NCBI GenBank assembly: GCA_013373625.1
Contig: JABXHM010000060.1
Location: forward strand, 16,481-80,480
Source of the DNA: Alteromonadaceae bacterium
GTDB lineage: Bacteria > Pseudomonadota > Gammaproteobacteria > Enterobacterales > Alteromonadaceae
Direction of reading: 5' to 3'
DNA: 64,000 bases
How positions within the stretch are numbered: position 1 is the first letter of the stretch; every line of letters starts with the position of its first letter. Below are positions 21,843-33,242 of this stretch, piece by piece. A model generated the notes under the pieces. That model was not told the DNA's origin. It searched no databases and saw nothing but the letters and a program-made list of their open reading frames with translations. Both the position numbers and the translations under genes were made by a program.

Positions 21843-23228
21843 TTATTTACCAATACAAAACGACGAAAATATCCGGCCCAGCAGATCATCAGAGGTAAAT
21901 TCGCCGGTAATCTCTGTAAGTGATTGGTGTGCCAGCCGTAATTCTTCAGCCAGTAATTCACCGGCGAGATTGTCTTCAAGTTGTTGCTGGCCTGTGAGCA
22001 AATGCTCAAGAGCTGTATCGATAGCGTCTATGTGGCGCCGCCGGGCAATAAACTGACCTTCGGTAGTGGTGTCCAGGCCAATACTTGCGGCAAGATGATC
22101 ACGAAGCAGGTTAATGCCATCACCAGTGCTTGCCGATAATGCAATAGTGGTAAAGGTACCATGCTCAGAGATACTTTGTTGTAATTGTATGTCGTCGCCG
22201 GTTTTATCGGCCTTGTTGCGGATAACCGTTACAGGCATACCTGCGGGTAAACGGGCCATAAACTCAGGCCAGATAAGATAGGGATCAATGCTGCTAGATG
22301 TCGTGCTGTCTACGACAAAGAGTACCCGATCGGCTTGATTGATGGCGTCCCATGCGCGGGCAATACCGATTTGCTCTACTTTATCAGGGCTGTCACGTAA
22401 ACCAGCAGTATCAATGATGTGCAGAGGCATACCATTAATATGAATGTGCTCTTTGAGTACGTCACGGGTCGTGCCTGCTATGTCGGTGACTATGGCACTG
22501 TCACGCCCGGCAAGTGCATTGAGCAAGCTGGATTTACCCGCATTGGGTTTACCGGCGATAACAACCTGCATGCCCTCGCGCAGTAAAGCCCCTTGCCTGG
22601 CCTGATTTCTGACATCCTGTACTTTGCTTAAAATAGCCGCAAGATCGTTACTGACTTTACCATCAGACAAAAAATCGATTTCTTCATCCGGGAAATCGAT
22701 CGCGGCTTCAACATACATTCGTAATTGAATAATGGCCTCAGCGAGAGCATGAATATACTCAGAAAACTCACCCTGTAGTGACCTTAGAGCACTTCGGGCG
22801 GCTTGTTGAGAGCTTGCGTCAATGAGGTCGGCTATTGCTTCTGCCTGCGCTAAATCGAGTTTATCGTTTAAGAATGCTTGTTCGCTGAATTCACCTGGCC
22901 TGGCCAACCGTACGCCTGGCACGCTTAAAATTGACTCAAGCAACATATCGATAATGATTGGACCACCATGGCCCTGAAATTCTACGACGTCTTCACCAGT
23001 AAAGGAGTGCGGGTTGTTAAAATACAAGGCGATGCCCTGGTCAATAACGTCGCCGGCAGCATTGTAAAAATCGGTATAACTGGCCTGTCGGGGTTTCAGC
23101 GTTACCCGCAACAACGATTGTGCAACCTTGAGAGCCAGTGGGCCGGACACACGCACGATACCGACGCCGCCACGGCCCGGTGGTGTAGCTTGTGCAACGA
23201 TAGTGTCAGTGTGGCTTAGGTGAGTCAT
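21843..23228 (-). CDS. mnmE: tRNA modification GTPase MnmE
   Basis: A 461-residue GTPase that partners MnmG. It has an N-terminal folate-binding domain (about 1-120), then a helical domain with an inserted G domain (P-loop GKPNAGKSS; switch II DTAG; NKAD). The C-terminal CIGK catalytic cysteine motif is intact (FCIGK at the very end). It follows yajQ by 5 bases. Confidence 0.99.
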   Translation of the reverse strand: MTHLSHTDTIVAQATPPGRGGVGIVRVSGPLALKVAQSLLRVTLKPRQASYTDFYNAAGDVIDQGIALYFNNPHSFTGEDVVEFQGHGGPIIIDMLLESILSVPGVRLARPGEFSEQAFLNDKLDLAQAEAIADLIDASSQQAARSALRSLQGEFSEYIHALAEAIIQLRMYVEAAIDFPDEEIDFLSDGKVSNDLAAILSKVQDVRNQARQGALLREGMQVVIAGKPNAGKSSLLNALAGRDSAIVTDIAGTTRDVLKEHIHINGMPLHIIDTAGLRDSPDKVEQIGIARAWDAINQADRVLFVVDSTTSSSIDPYLIWPEFMARLPAGMPVTVIRNKADKTGDDIQLQQSISEHGTFTTIALSASTGDGINLLRDHLAASIGLDTTTEGQFIARRRHIDAIDTALEHLLTGQQQLEDNLAGELLAEELRLAHQSLTEITGEFTSDDLLGRIFSSFCIGK

Positions 23229-23233
23229 AGTGT

Positions 23234-23716
23234 TTAGTCGCGAAAATTATTAAACTGAAATGGCTGACCTAAATCGGCTTGTTTAACCAGCGCCATGACT
23301 TGCTGCAAATCGTCACGTTTCTTACCGGTTACACGCAGTTGGTCACCCTGTATAGCGGTTTGTACTTTAATTTTAGCGTCTTTTACCAGTTTAACGATTT
23401 TCTTGGCAACAGGTTGCTCGATGCCTTCTTTAAACGCGATAACCTGACGATAATTCTTACCCGTTACGGTATGTTTCTTACAGTCTATTGAAGAAGTATC
23501 CATATTACGTTTTGCACAGGCATTACGAAACATTGATTCCATTTGCTGAAGTTGGAATTCTGCCTGGGCACTCATTAATACGGTTTTATCTTTATACTCA
23601 AAACTGGCTTCAATACCACGAAAGTCAAAGCGGGTAGCCAGTTCACGATTAGCATTTTCCGTCGCGTTGCGAACTTCTTCCATATTAATTTCAGAGACAA
23701 TATCAAACGAAGGCAT
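23234..23716 (-). CDS. yajQ: YajQ family nucleotide-binding protein
   Basis: A 160-residue protein with the family start [10 protein letters not shown] and the end [13 protein letters not shown]. Two ferredoxin-like domains are expected. YajQ proteins bind tRNA or nucleotides, and some bind cyclic di-GMP as effectors. AGGAG precedes the ATG. It sits between the yidC terminator and mnmE, an unusual place for this gene, and probably forms a unit with mnmE. Its promoter must overlap the terminator or lie inside yidC, unless readthrough drives it. Confidence 0.95.
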   Translation of the reverse strand: MPSFDIVSEINMEEVRNATENANRELATRFDFRGIEASFEYKDKTVLMSAQAEFQLQQMESMFRNACAKRNMDTSSIDCKKHTVTGKNYRQVIAFKEGIEQPVAKKIVKLVKDAKIKVQTAIQGDQLRVTGKKRDDLQQVMALVKQADLGQPFQFNNFRD

Positions 23717-23732
23717 TGTGCTGCTCCTGTTT

Positions 23733-23758
23733 AAAAAAAGCCCGCATTCACGCGGGCT
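23733..23758 (-). terminator. Rho-independent terminator after yidC
   Basis: A 7-base GC stem (AGCCCGC and its complement, loop of 6) at 23739-23758, followed leftward by seven U. It lies between the yidC stop and yajQ start. Confidence 0.88.
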
Positions 23759-23786
23759 CTATAAGGTTAATCATTGTAAGCGGCTG

Positions 23787-25454
23787 TTACTTTATGCCGC
23801 GTTTTTCCATTGAGGCATAAATGATTTTAGCCTGAATTAGTGTAATCACATTACTCACAAGCCAATATAACACCAGGCCCGCCGGGAACCAGATAAAGAA
23901 AATACTCATTGCTACCGGCATAAACTGCATGATCTTTTGTTGCATAGGATCAGTCATGGTAGTGGGTTGCAGTTTTTGCAATAAATACATACTTAAGCCG
24001 GTTAATACTGGCAGAACAAAGTAGGGGTCTTTGACCGACAAATCAGTAATCCACAAAACAAAATCGGCATGACGTAATTCAACGCTTTCAAGTAGTACCC
24101 AGTATAACGCCAGGAAAATTGGCATTTGTAACAACAATGGGAAACACCCGCCCATGGGATTTACTTTTTCCTTTTTATACAGCTCCATCATGGCTTGTGA
24201 CATTTTTTGACGGTCATCGCCAAAGCGGTCCTTGAGCTGCTGCATTTTGGGCGCTAAGTTACGCATTTTCGCCATTGATTCATATTGCTTTTTGGTTAGC
24301 CAGTACATGGCGCCTTTAACAATAATTGTAATCAGAATAATTGCGACACCCCAGTTACCTACCAGGCTGTGTAAGAACTGTAGCAATGCAAACAGCGGCT
24401 GTGAGATCCAGAACAAAATACCGTAATCAACGGTCAGATCCAGTCCTGGTGCCAGTTTCGCAAGTTTATCTTGGTCCTTAGGCCCTAAATACAGAGTACT
24501 GGACAATTCTGTTGCCTGACCTGATTCTACCGATGTTGTTTTACCGGTATAACCAATGATCGCATATTGGCCATTTAACATTCTGCTGTATAGCGAATTA
24601 GTTTCACTTTGTGGCGGCACCCAGGCTGACACGAAGTAGTGTTCCAGCATTCCTACCCAGCCACCAGTGGTGGAGATTCTAAGCTTGTCGTCTTCAATAT
24701 CGTCAAACGAGTATTTTTTGTAACGATTATCGGCCGTTGAATAGGCAGCGCCACGATAGGTTGGCATAAACATGTTGCCACCTTCTGCTTCTTCAATGGT
24801 TTGCTTAAGCTGCGCATACTGTTGAAAAGTGGCGGTTCTGCCAGAATTATTGCTAATGGTATAGCTCACATCAACATCATTATGATCACGGCTGAAAGTG
24901 AAGGTTTTGGTAATGATGATACCATCATTACTTGACCACGTTAGCGGTACCGATAGTGTGTCACCGGTTAACGTAAATGACGTGGCAGATGCCTGATACA
25001 GTGGACGACCCTGCGCGCTGCCATCGGGACCATCCTGACCAACTAAGCCACTTTGCGCTACATACAGACCAGCATTGGCTCGCAATAAGCTGTATAACTC
25101 GTCGGCACCCTGAGTAACGGGAAACTTAACCAAATCAGCGTGAACAACGTCACCACCCACTAAGTTGATCGTTACGTTCAGTGTATCGGTTTGTACGGTA
25201 ACGTAATTTTGCTGAGAACCACTGTTAACTGGTGCTTGTGGAAGCGAATCGTTTACCGCAACCGGAACATCTTCGTCGGTACTGTTGCTTGCTGGTACTG
25301 ACGATGCTGAAGGCACACCTGTTGGTCCGTTATCAGTTTGTTGTTGACTGATTGGTTGAACAGGTTGAGGACCGTAATCCGCATGCCATTGTTGCCAGAG
25401 CAAATAGCTAATAAATGCTATTGCAATAATCAGAATACTTCGTTGCGATTCCAT
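23787..25454 (-). CDS. yidC: Membrane protein insertase YidC
   Basis: A 555-residue gammaproteobacterial YidC. It has the N-terminal membrane helix (about 4-20), a linker rich in Ser, Pro and Gln, a large periplasmic domain (about 75-340), and five C-terminal helices from about 355. The cytoplasmic hairpin has PKMQQLKDRFGDDRQKMSQ, and the next helix carries GCFPLLLQMPIFLALYWVL. It inserts membrane proteins alone or with SecYEG, including Fo subunits a and c encoded nearby. It is followed by a terminator. Confidence 0.99.
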   Translation of the reverse strand: MESQRSILIIAIAFISYLLWQQWHADYGPQPVQPISQQQTDNGPTGVPSASSVPASNSTDEDVPVAVNDSLPQAPVNSGSQQNYVTVQTDTLNVTINLVGGDVVHADLVKFPVTQGADELYSLLRANAGLYVAQSGLVGQDGPDGSAQGRPLYQASATSFTLTGDTLSVPLTWSSNDGIIITKTFTFSRDHNDVDVSYTISNNSGRTATFQQYAQLKQTIEEAEGGNMFMPTYRGAAYSTADNRYKKYSFDDIEDDKLRISTTGGWVGMLEHYFVSAWVPPQSETNSLYSRMLNGQYAIIGYTGKTTSVESGQATELSSTLYLGPKDQDKLAKLAPGLDLTVDYGILFWISQPLFALLQFLHSLVGNWGVAIILITIIVKGAMYWLTKKQYESMAKMRNLAPKMQQLKDRFGDDRQKMSQAMMELYKKEKVNPMGGCFPLLLQMPIFLALYWVLLESVELRHADFVLWITDLSVKDPYFVLPVLTGLSMYLLQKLQPTTMTDPMQQKIMQFMPVAMSIFFIWFPAGLVLYWLVSNVITLIQAKIIYASMEKRGIK

Positions 25455-25465
25455 ACTGGTCTCTT

Positions 25466-25738
25466 TTAATTTGAGTGTTTATTATGTTGTTTGTGTTCGG
25501 GCACCGGATCATATCCGCCTGGGTGCAAGGGGTGGCATTTTAATATGCGTTTGATAGATAACCAACCGCCAATTAGCAATCCATGCGATTTAAGTGCCTT
25601 TAAAGCGTAAACAGAGCAACTTGGATGAAACCGACAGCGCTGTCCAAGTACCGGCGATATAAACCAGCGGTAGCAGTATATCAGACATAAGGGCAGTGCT
25701 ATTAGCCCGAAATGCAGCGCTTTTCGAGCTTTTTCCAT
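25466..25738 (-). CDS. yidD: Membrane protein insertion efficiency factor YidD
   Basis: A 90-residue small protein with the family motifs [20 protein letters not shown] and [13 protein letters not shown]. It is thought to help YidC-dependent insertion. Its start lies 37 bases inside rnpA, the usual overlap for this pair. Confidence 0.97.
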   Translation of the reverse strand: MEKARKALHFGLIALPLCLIYCYRWFISPVLGQRCRFHPSCSVYALKALKSHGLLIGGWLSIKRILKCHPLHPGGYDPVPEHKQHNKHSN

Positions 25739-26061
25739 AATTTTTCCAAGGCGGTGAATACTTCTTCGTTGGTTAAGGCGTCTGCACCGGTTTTACCCAC
25801 TACAACAATATCGATACCCGGCAGAATTTTTGCGCGATGACGAAAGCTTTCACGAATCAATCGTTTAATTCGATTACGTTGGTGTGCTTTACGAATACGC
25901 TTTTTGGCAAGTGTTATGCCGATACGAGGATGGGAAAGTTGGTTATGTCTGGCAAGCACCGTAAAACACGGCGAAACGGCAGGAATTGCGTTATCAAAGA
26001 CATAAGTAAAGTGGGAGGGAGCAAGTAGCCTTAACTCCCTGGAAAATTGATTTTCGCCCAC
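25702..26061 (-). CDS. rnpA: Ribonuclease P protein component
   Basis: A 119-residue basic protein with [13 protein letters not shown] at the N-terminus and the RNR motif '[18 protein letters not shown]' (about 57-75). It binds the RNase P RNA and helps process tRNA 5' ends. It begins with GTG at 26061; no in-frame ATG is available before the conserved part. It lies 15 bases after rpmH. Confidence 0.97.
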   Translation of the reverse strand: MGENQFSRELRLLAPSHFTYVFDNAIPAVSPCFTVLARHNQLSHPRIGITLAKKRIRKAHQRNRIKRLIRESFRHRAKILPGIDIVVVGKTGADALTNEEVFTALEKLWKKLEKRCISG

Positions 26062-26076
26062 TTTTGGCAGATACCA

Positions 26077-26211
26077 TTAAGCAGAAAGGCGAGCACGACC
26101 CTTGGCACGGCGAGCGGCTAGTACTTTACGACCATTTTTAGTCGCCATACGAGCACGGAAACCGTGAGAGCGTTTACGCTTAAGATTGCTCGGTTGAAAT
26201 GTTCTTTTCAT
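26077..26211 (-). CDS. rpmH: 50S ribosomal protein L34
   Basis: A 44-residue very basic protein with the family sequence [18 protein letters not shown] at its start. The ATG at 26211 is fixed by this; the open frame extends upstream only by chance. It is the first gene of rpmH-rnpA-yidD-yidC. Confidence 0.99.
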   Translation of the reverse strand: MKRTFQPSNLKRKRSHGFRARMATKNGRKVLAARRAKGRARLSA

Positions 26212-26291
26212 GACCAAAGTCTCACTTTTCGTAGTTAAATAATAGTTACTGCAACTGCGTAAAAATTGTACGTGCTGCAAAAGGACGCTGA

Positions 26292-26320
26292 ATTCTAGAG
26301 ATCTATTGGGCTTATGTCAA
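26292..26320 (-). promoter_or_regulatory. Strong sigma70 promoter of rpmH-rnpA-yidD-yidC
   Basis: On the minus strand, TTGACA (26315-26320), a 17-base spacer containing a GATC, and TAGAAT (26292-26297). It predicts a leader of about 75 bases before rpmH. Confidence 0.75.
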
Positions 26321-26644
26321 TGATAATGGCGTTCAAAGTGGCTTTTTTTGTTCAAAAAAACACGATGTTAGTGAGAATTTATTTATCTGCTGTGAATAAA
26401 TGTGTTTTATGGCGGATTTATCCACAGAATTTTGTTGCACTCAGTTTATTAGACGCTTGTCAAGTAAGATCTTCGGTACTGATCGCCTATACAGGATCAG
26501 TGATCTAAGGTTGTGATCAACTGTGGATTGTTAGATATTTTCTTTACGAAACATTGTATTAACGATTATTTTGGAAGCTTTTTAAGAGATCCTGATTTAC
26601 TTTGGATCGAATAAGTAAGATAATCCACAAGTTACTAGTAGATC
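26300..26644. promoter_or_regulatory. dnaA control region with DnaA box and GATC cluster
   Basis: The rpmH-dnaA gap (26212-26780) has no gene. It holds a perfect DnaA box TTATCCACA at 26418-26426, a near match TAATCCACA at 26621-26629, and nine GATC sites from 26300 to 26644. This fits DnaA autoregulation and SeqA control of the dnaA promoter. It could also be a relic of, or adjunct to, an origin, since many bacteria have oriC here. Confidence 0.7.
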
Positions 26645-26780
26645 TGCTGCGTAGTCATCAGATAACGCACGAAATTCAGTTTTTACTTTCTGTATCGTTC
26701 TGCTTCACTACACGACTTAATAATAACAACAAGAACAATAAAAATAAGGCCTACACCTACAAACGGAGCATAATAGTAAT

Positions 26781-28274
26781 ATGTCTTTATGGAACCAGTG
26801 CCTGGAACGTTTACGCCAGGAACTCCCAACACAGCAGTTCGTTATGTGGATAAGACCACTAACGTCAGATCAAGATCATGATGCTGTTACACTTTATGCT
26901 CCTAACCGGTTTATTTTGGACTGGGTCCGTGAAAAGTATCGGGACAAAATTAATCAGCTGTTTGTTGAGTTTTCTGACTCTCAGCAAGTACCCCAATTAC
27001 GTTTTGAAGTAGTCCAGCGCAAATCGCCCGGTAATAATGCCCCGACTGCGCCAATACATAACAATAGTAGGGAAGCTGATACCAGCGCTAGGAATGCTTC
27101 GGAGTCTTACAATGTTGCGCAACATTCGGGCGGAAGCAACAATTCTGCAAATCGATATTCTGCCACACCTGTAGCCTCGGCAACGACTCATCAGACACGA
27201 CAACCTCAACCAAAAGTAAATCAAGTGATACCCATCCCAGAAGGGGTGAGCCACAAAAGCAATATCAATCCCAATTACCAGTTTGAGAACTTTGTTGAAG
27301 GTAAATCTAACCAGTTAGCCAGAGCCGCGGCCAGTCAGGTCGCCAATAATCCCGGTGGTTCTTATAATCCATTATTTATATATGGTGGTACGGGCTTAGG
27401 TAAAACCCACTTATTACATGCAGTGGGCAATGGCATTCTAAACTCGAAAGATAATGCCAAGATTATTTATATGCATTCTGAACGTTTTGTTCAGGATATG
27501 GTTAAGGCGTTGCAGAACAATGCCATTGAAGATTTTAAACGTTTTTATCGCTCTGTGGATGCATTGTTAATAGATGACATTCAATTTTTTGCCAATAAAG
27601 AGCGCTCGCAAGAAGAATTTTTTCACACCTTTAATGCACTTCTCGAAGGCAATCAGCAAATTATATTGACCTCAGATCGCTACCCCAAAGAAATTGATGG
27701 TGTTGAAGACCGGTTGAAATCGCGTTTTGGTTGGGGCTTAACCATCGCAATTGAGCCGCCAGAGCTTGAAACGCGCGTAGCAATACTCATGCGCAAAGCC
27801 GCTGAGAATAGTATTAATTTACCTAATGAAGTGGCATTTTTCATCGCTAAGCGATTACGGTCGAATGTTCGCGAACTAGAAGGTGCGTTGAATCGGGTTA
27901 TTGCCAACGCCAACTTTACTGGTCGACCTATTACTATAGATTTCGTCCGTGAAGCGCTGAGAGATTTGCTTGCTCTGCAAGAAAAATTAGTAACGGTTGA
28001 TAATATTCAAAAAACCGTAGCGGATTACTATAAAATAAAGGTATCTGATATTCTGTCTAAACGGCGTAGTCGCAGTGTTGCCAGGCCTCGTCAGGTAGCG
28101 ATGGCATTGGCTAAAGAGTTAACTAATCATAGCTTACCTGAATTAGGTAATGTGTTTGGTGGCCGAGACCATACAACAGTGTTGCATGCATGCCGCAAAA
28201 TTGAGCAGCTAAAAGAAGAAAGTCATGATATAAAAGAAGACTATAAGAATTTAATTAGAACGCTGTCTTCTTAA
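26781..28274 (+). CDS. dnaA: Chromosomal replication initiator DnaA
   Basis: A 497-residue AAA+ initiator that melts oriC and recruits helicase. Domain I is about 1-85 (with Trp4 and the DnaB-contact surface). Domain II is a long Asn/Ser/Gln-rich linker (about 86-165), which makes this protein longer than E. coli DnaA (467). The P-loop GGTGLGKT is at 202-209, followed by Walker [10 protein letters not shown]. The C-terminal DNA-binding signature [15 protein letters not shown] is intact. GGAG lies 13 bases upstream, a rather long spacing. It is first in dnaA-dnaN-recF-gyrB. Confidence 0.99.
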   Translation: MSLWNQCLERLRQELPTQQFVMWIRPLTSDQDHDAVTLYAPNRFILDWVREKYRDKINQLFVEFSDSQQVPQLRFEVVQRKSPGNNAPTAPIHNNSREADTSARNASESYNVAQHSGGSNNSANRYSATPVASATTHQTRQPQPKVNQVIPIPEGVSHKSNINPNYQFENFVEGKSNQLARAAASQVANNPGGSYNPLFIYGGTGLGKTHLLHAVGNGILNSKDNAKIIYMHSERFVQDMVKALQNNAIEDFKRFYRSVDALLIDDIQFFANKERSQEEFFHTFNALLEGNQQIILTSDRYPKEIDGVEDRLKSRFGWGLTIAIEPPELETRVAILMRKAAENSINLPNEVAFFIAKRLRSNVRELEGALNRVIANANFTGRPITIDFVREALRDLLALQEKLVTVDNIQKTVADYYKIKVSDILSKRRSRSVARPRQVAMALAKELTNHSLPELGNVFGGRDHTTVLHACRKIEQLKEESHDIKEDYKNLIRTLSS

Positions 28275-28305
28275 TAGTAACCAACACAGGTGAGAAAAGA
28301 ATTCG

Positions 28306-29409
28306 ATGAAATTTACCATCAGCCGGGAAAACTTTTTACAACCATTGCAACTCGTATCTGGGGCAGTAGAGAGACGTCACACCCTGCCGATTTTATCTAA
28401 CGTTTTAATTAAGGTTAGTGAAGGCGCACTATGGTTAACAGGTACAGATTTAGAGGTTGAGCTGATCTCTAGCATAAAATTAGACAACGATTTTTCAGAG
28501 GGCGAAATAACGGTTCCCGCTAAAAAATTGTTTGATATTTGTCGAGGTCTTTCAGAAGGCACGCAGATAGATTTCTCCCTGGATGGTAATAAAGCAATCA
28601 TCAGAGCCGGACGTGGCCGTTACACCTTATCTACTTTATCTGCCAGTGATTATCCAAATCTGGAAGATTGGGAAGGCGAAGCAGAATTTGAAGTATCCGG
28701 GGCTAACCTGAAACACCTCATCGATAGCGTTTCGTTTTCTATGGCGCAGCAGGATGTCCGTTATTACCTTAATGGTATGTCGCTGGAAACTGAAGAAAAT
28801 CTGGTAAGAACCGTTGCTACTGATGGTCATCGACTCGCATTATGCAGACTTGAATATACCGCAGCGTCATTACCTGCACGTCAGGTAATTATTCCACGCA
28901 AAGGCGTCCTGGAGATATCCCGGTTAATCGAAGACGACGATAAGTTGTTAAAAATACAAATTGGTGCCAATCACATTCGCATGTTTTCAACTGAGTTTAT
29001 ATTTACCAGTAAACTCGTTGACGGTCGTTTTCCTGATTATCGTCGCGTACTTCCCAAAGAAAGCGATAAAGCTATTCTTGCAAGTAAAGGGGTATTAAAG
29101 GACGCCTTTTCCAGAGCGGCTATTTTATCTAACGAAAAGTTCCGCGGTGTCAGGCTCAATATATCATCTGGTGAATTAAAGATAACGGCCAATAACCCTG
29201 AACAGGAAGAAGCCGAAGAAATTGTTGATATTGACTATCAGGGTGATTCACTAGAAATCGGATTCAACGTAGCTTATTTAATTGACGTGTTAAATTCGAT
29301 TAATTCAAATAACGTTAAGATTAATTTGATGGATGCTAACTCGAGTACGCTAATTGAAGATGCAGATGATGGCGCTGCTCTCTACGTTATTATGCCAATG
29401 CGGTTGTAG
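28306..29409 (+). CDS. dnaN: DNA polymerase III beta subunit (sliding clamp)
   Basis: A 367-residue ring clamp subunit with three similar domains. The start is MKFTISRENFLQPLQLVSGA and the end YVIMPMRL, as in relatives. It tethers Pol III to DNA and binds many repair partners. AGGTGAG precedes the ATG. It lies 31 bases after dnaA, so the two are co-transcribed. Confidence 0.99.
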   Translation: MKFTISRENFLQPLQLVSGAVERRHTLPILSNVLIKVSEGALWLTGTDLEVELISSIKLDNDFSEGEITVPAKKLFDICRGLSEGTQIDFSLDGNKAIIRAGRGRYTLSTLSASDYPNLEDWEGEAEFEVSGANLKHLIDSVSFSMAQQDVRYYLNGMSLETEENLVRTVATDGHRLALCRLEYTAASLPARQVIIPRKGVLEISRLIEDDDKLLKIQIGANHIRMFSTEFIFTSKLVDGRFPDYRRVLPKESDKAILASKGVLKDAFSRAAILSNEKFRGVRLNISSGELKITANNPEQEEAEEIVDIDYQGDSLEIGFNVAYLIDVLNSINSNNVKINLMDANSSTLIEDADDGAALYVIMPMRL

Positions 29410-29567
29410 ATTGTTAACGCTTGTTTCGTATGATTGCTTGCATGCTGGATATGTATTTATTTTTAATGCTATCCAGCAAAACAGTTTATCAAAAACATTA
29501 GATTAAGCGATCACTTGATTAGTATTCTCTTAGCGCAAAGTCCAGCCTTTAGTAAGCACTTCATTCT

Positions 29568-30659
29568 ATGATTTTGGATAAGGTTCAGCTGACACAGTTT
29601 CGTAATTTCGATTCGGTACAACTACTGCCTTCTCCTACGTTAAGCATTATCACCGGCAAAAACGGCAGCGGTAAATCTTCTATTCTCGAAGCGTTACATT
29701 ATTTAGGCTATGGTCGTTCGTTTAGAACAGCCAAGCATCAGTCGGTAGTTCAACATAACTGTGATGCCTTTACTATATTTGCAAATTGTGTAAGTGAAGG
29801 TGATAAGCAATACAAAATTGGTTTGAGCAGGGGGCATGGTGAACAGTTTAAATGCAGTGTTAATGGCGAGCATTTTAAACGTCTGACAGATTTAGTGAGC
29901 TTGCTACCTATACAATTGTTCACGCCTCAAAGTACAGATCTTGTTATTGGTTCTCCTTCAGAACGTCGACGTTTTTGTGATTGGGGATTGTTCCACGTGG
30001 AACAATCGTATGCCGAACTCATGAAACAGTTTACTAAGGTACTTAGGCATCGTAATGCGCTGCTAAAGCGCTATAATAGAGATTCGCAACAATTTGATGC
30101 TAGCTATTGGGATCAACAGTTTATCGTCTTAGGCGAACGTATAGACACGTTACGTCGAGAATATGTGAATAAGTTAATTCCGGTATTTAAACAGACATGT
30201 TTGCAATTTCTACCTGAGTTTTCTGTCGAAATCTCGTATTATAGGGGTTGGGACAAAGAGACCAACTTACAGGAAATTCTGTCTCGCAAACAAAGCTATG
30301 ATCAGAAAGTTGGATATACGTCTTCTGGGCCGCACAAAGCAGATTTACGCTTTAAGGTAGATAAAAACCAGGCTCAGGAAGTGTTATCGAGAGGGCAGTT
30401 ACGAATGGCTGTCGCAGCGCTTCAGTTAGCGCAAACAAAATTATTTACGCACGAAACCAATAGACACAGTATTTTTTTACTTGACGATATTGGTGCTGAA
30501 CTAGATGCAGACAAACGAGAAAGATTCATAGACGGGTTAATAGAAACACAGACCCAGGTTTTTGTTACAGCAATAGAGCAAGAACAACTTGAATTTGTGA
30601 ATAAATATAAAGACAAAAAAATGTTTCACGTGGAACATGGTTCCGTGAACGAGGAGTAA
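29568..30659 (+). CDS. recF: DNA replication and repair protein RecF
   Basis: A 363-residue SMC-like ATPase that loads RecA at gaps with RecO and RecR. Walker A is GKNGSGKSS (30-38), the signature region LSRGQLRMAVAAL, and Walker B FLLDDIGAELD. Two parS sites are embedded in its coding sequence, read as LFHVEQ and MFHVEH. It follows dnaN after 158 bases and ends 6 bases before gyrB. Confidence 0.98.
   Translation: MILDKVQLTQFRNFDSVQLLPSPTLSIITGKNGSGKSSILEALHYLGYGRSFRTAKHQSVVQHNCDAFTIFANCVSEGDKQYKIGLSRGHGEQFKCSVNGEHFKRLTDLVSLLPIQLFTPQSTDLVIGSPSERRRFCDWGLFHVEQSYAELMKQFTKVLRHRNALLKRYNRDSQQFDASYWDQQFIVLGERIDTLRREYVNKLIPVFKQTCLQFLPEFSVEISYYRGWDKETNLQEILSRKQSYDQKVGYTSSGPHKADLRFKVDKNQAQEVLSRGQLRMAVAALQLAQTKLFTHETNRHSIFLLDDIGAELDADKRERFIDGLIETQTQVFVTAIEQEQLEFVNKYKDKKMFHVEHGSVNEE
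29989..30004. promoter_or_regulatory. parS centromere site 1 (perfect palindrome)
   Basis: TGTTCCACGTGGAACA, a perfect 16-base palindrome extended to 22 bases (29986-30007). It equals the ParB-binding consensus known from Pseudomonas. It lies inside recF, about 10 kb from oriC and 14 kb from parAB. Confidence 0.92.
30622..30637. promoter_or_regulatory. parS centromere site 2 (one mismatch in the palindrome)
   Basis: TGTTTCACGTGGAACA near the 3' end of recF, 633 bases from site 1. Its two halves match the two common parS half-sites (TGTTTCAC and GTGGAACA). Confidence 0.88.
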
Positions 30660-30665
30660 AACTAA

Positions 30666-33086
<2,421 letters not shown>

Positions 33087-33116
33087 ACTTTCTAAACTAA
33101 CGTAACGCAAAATAAC

Positions 33117-33149
33117 AAAAGCCCGATTCTGCATCGGGCTTTTTTTTTA
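33117..33149 (+). terminator. Rho-independent terminator after gyrB
   Basis: An 8-base stem AGCCCGAT with its complement (33120-33140, loop of 5), followed by a run of nine or more T. Confidence 0.92.
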
Positions 33150-33242
33150 AAACGATAATCGACAAATAATGCAGACTGTTTGACATGACAGTAACCAAAA
33201 AGCCATATACATTAATTAAAATGAAAAAATACAGGATTTAAA

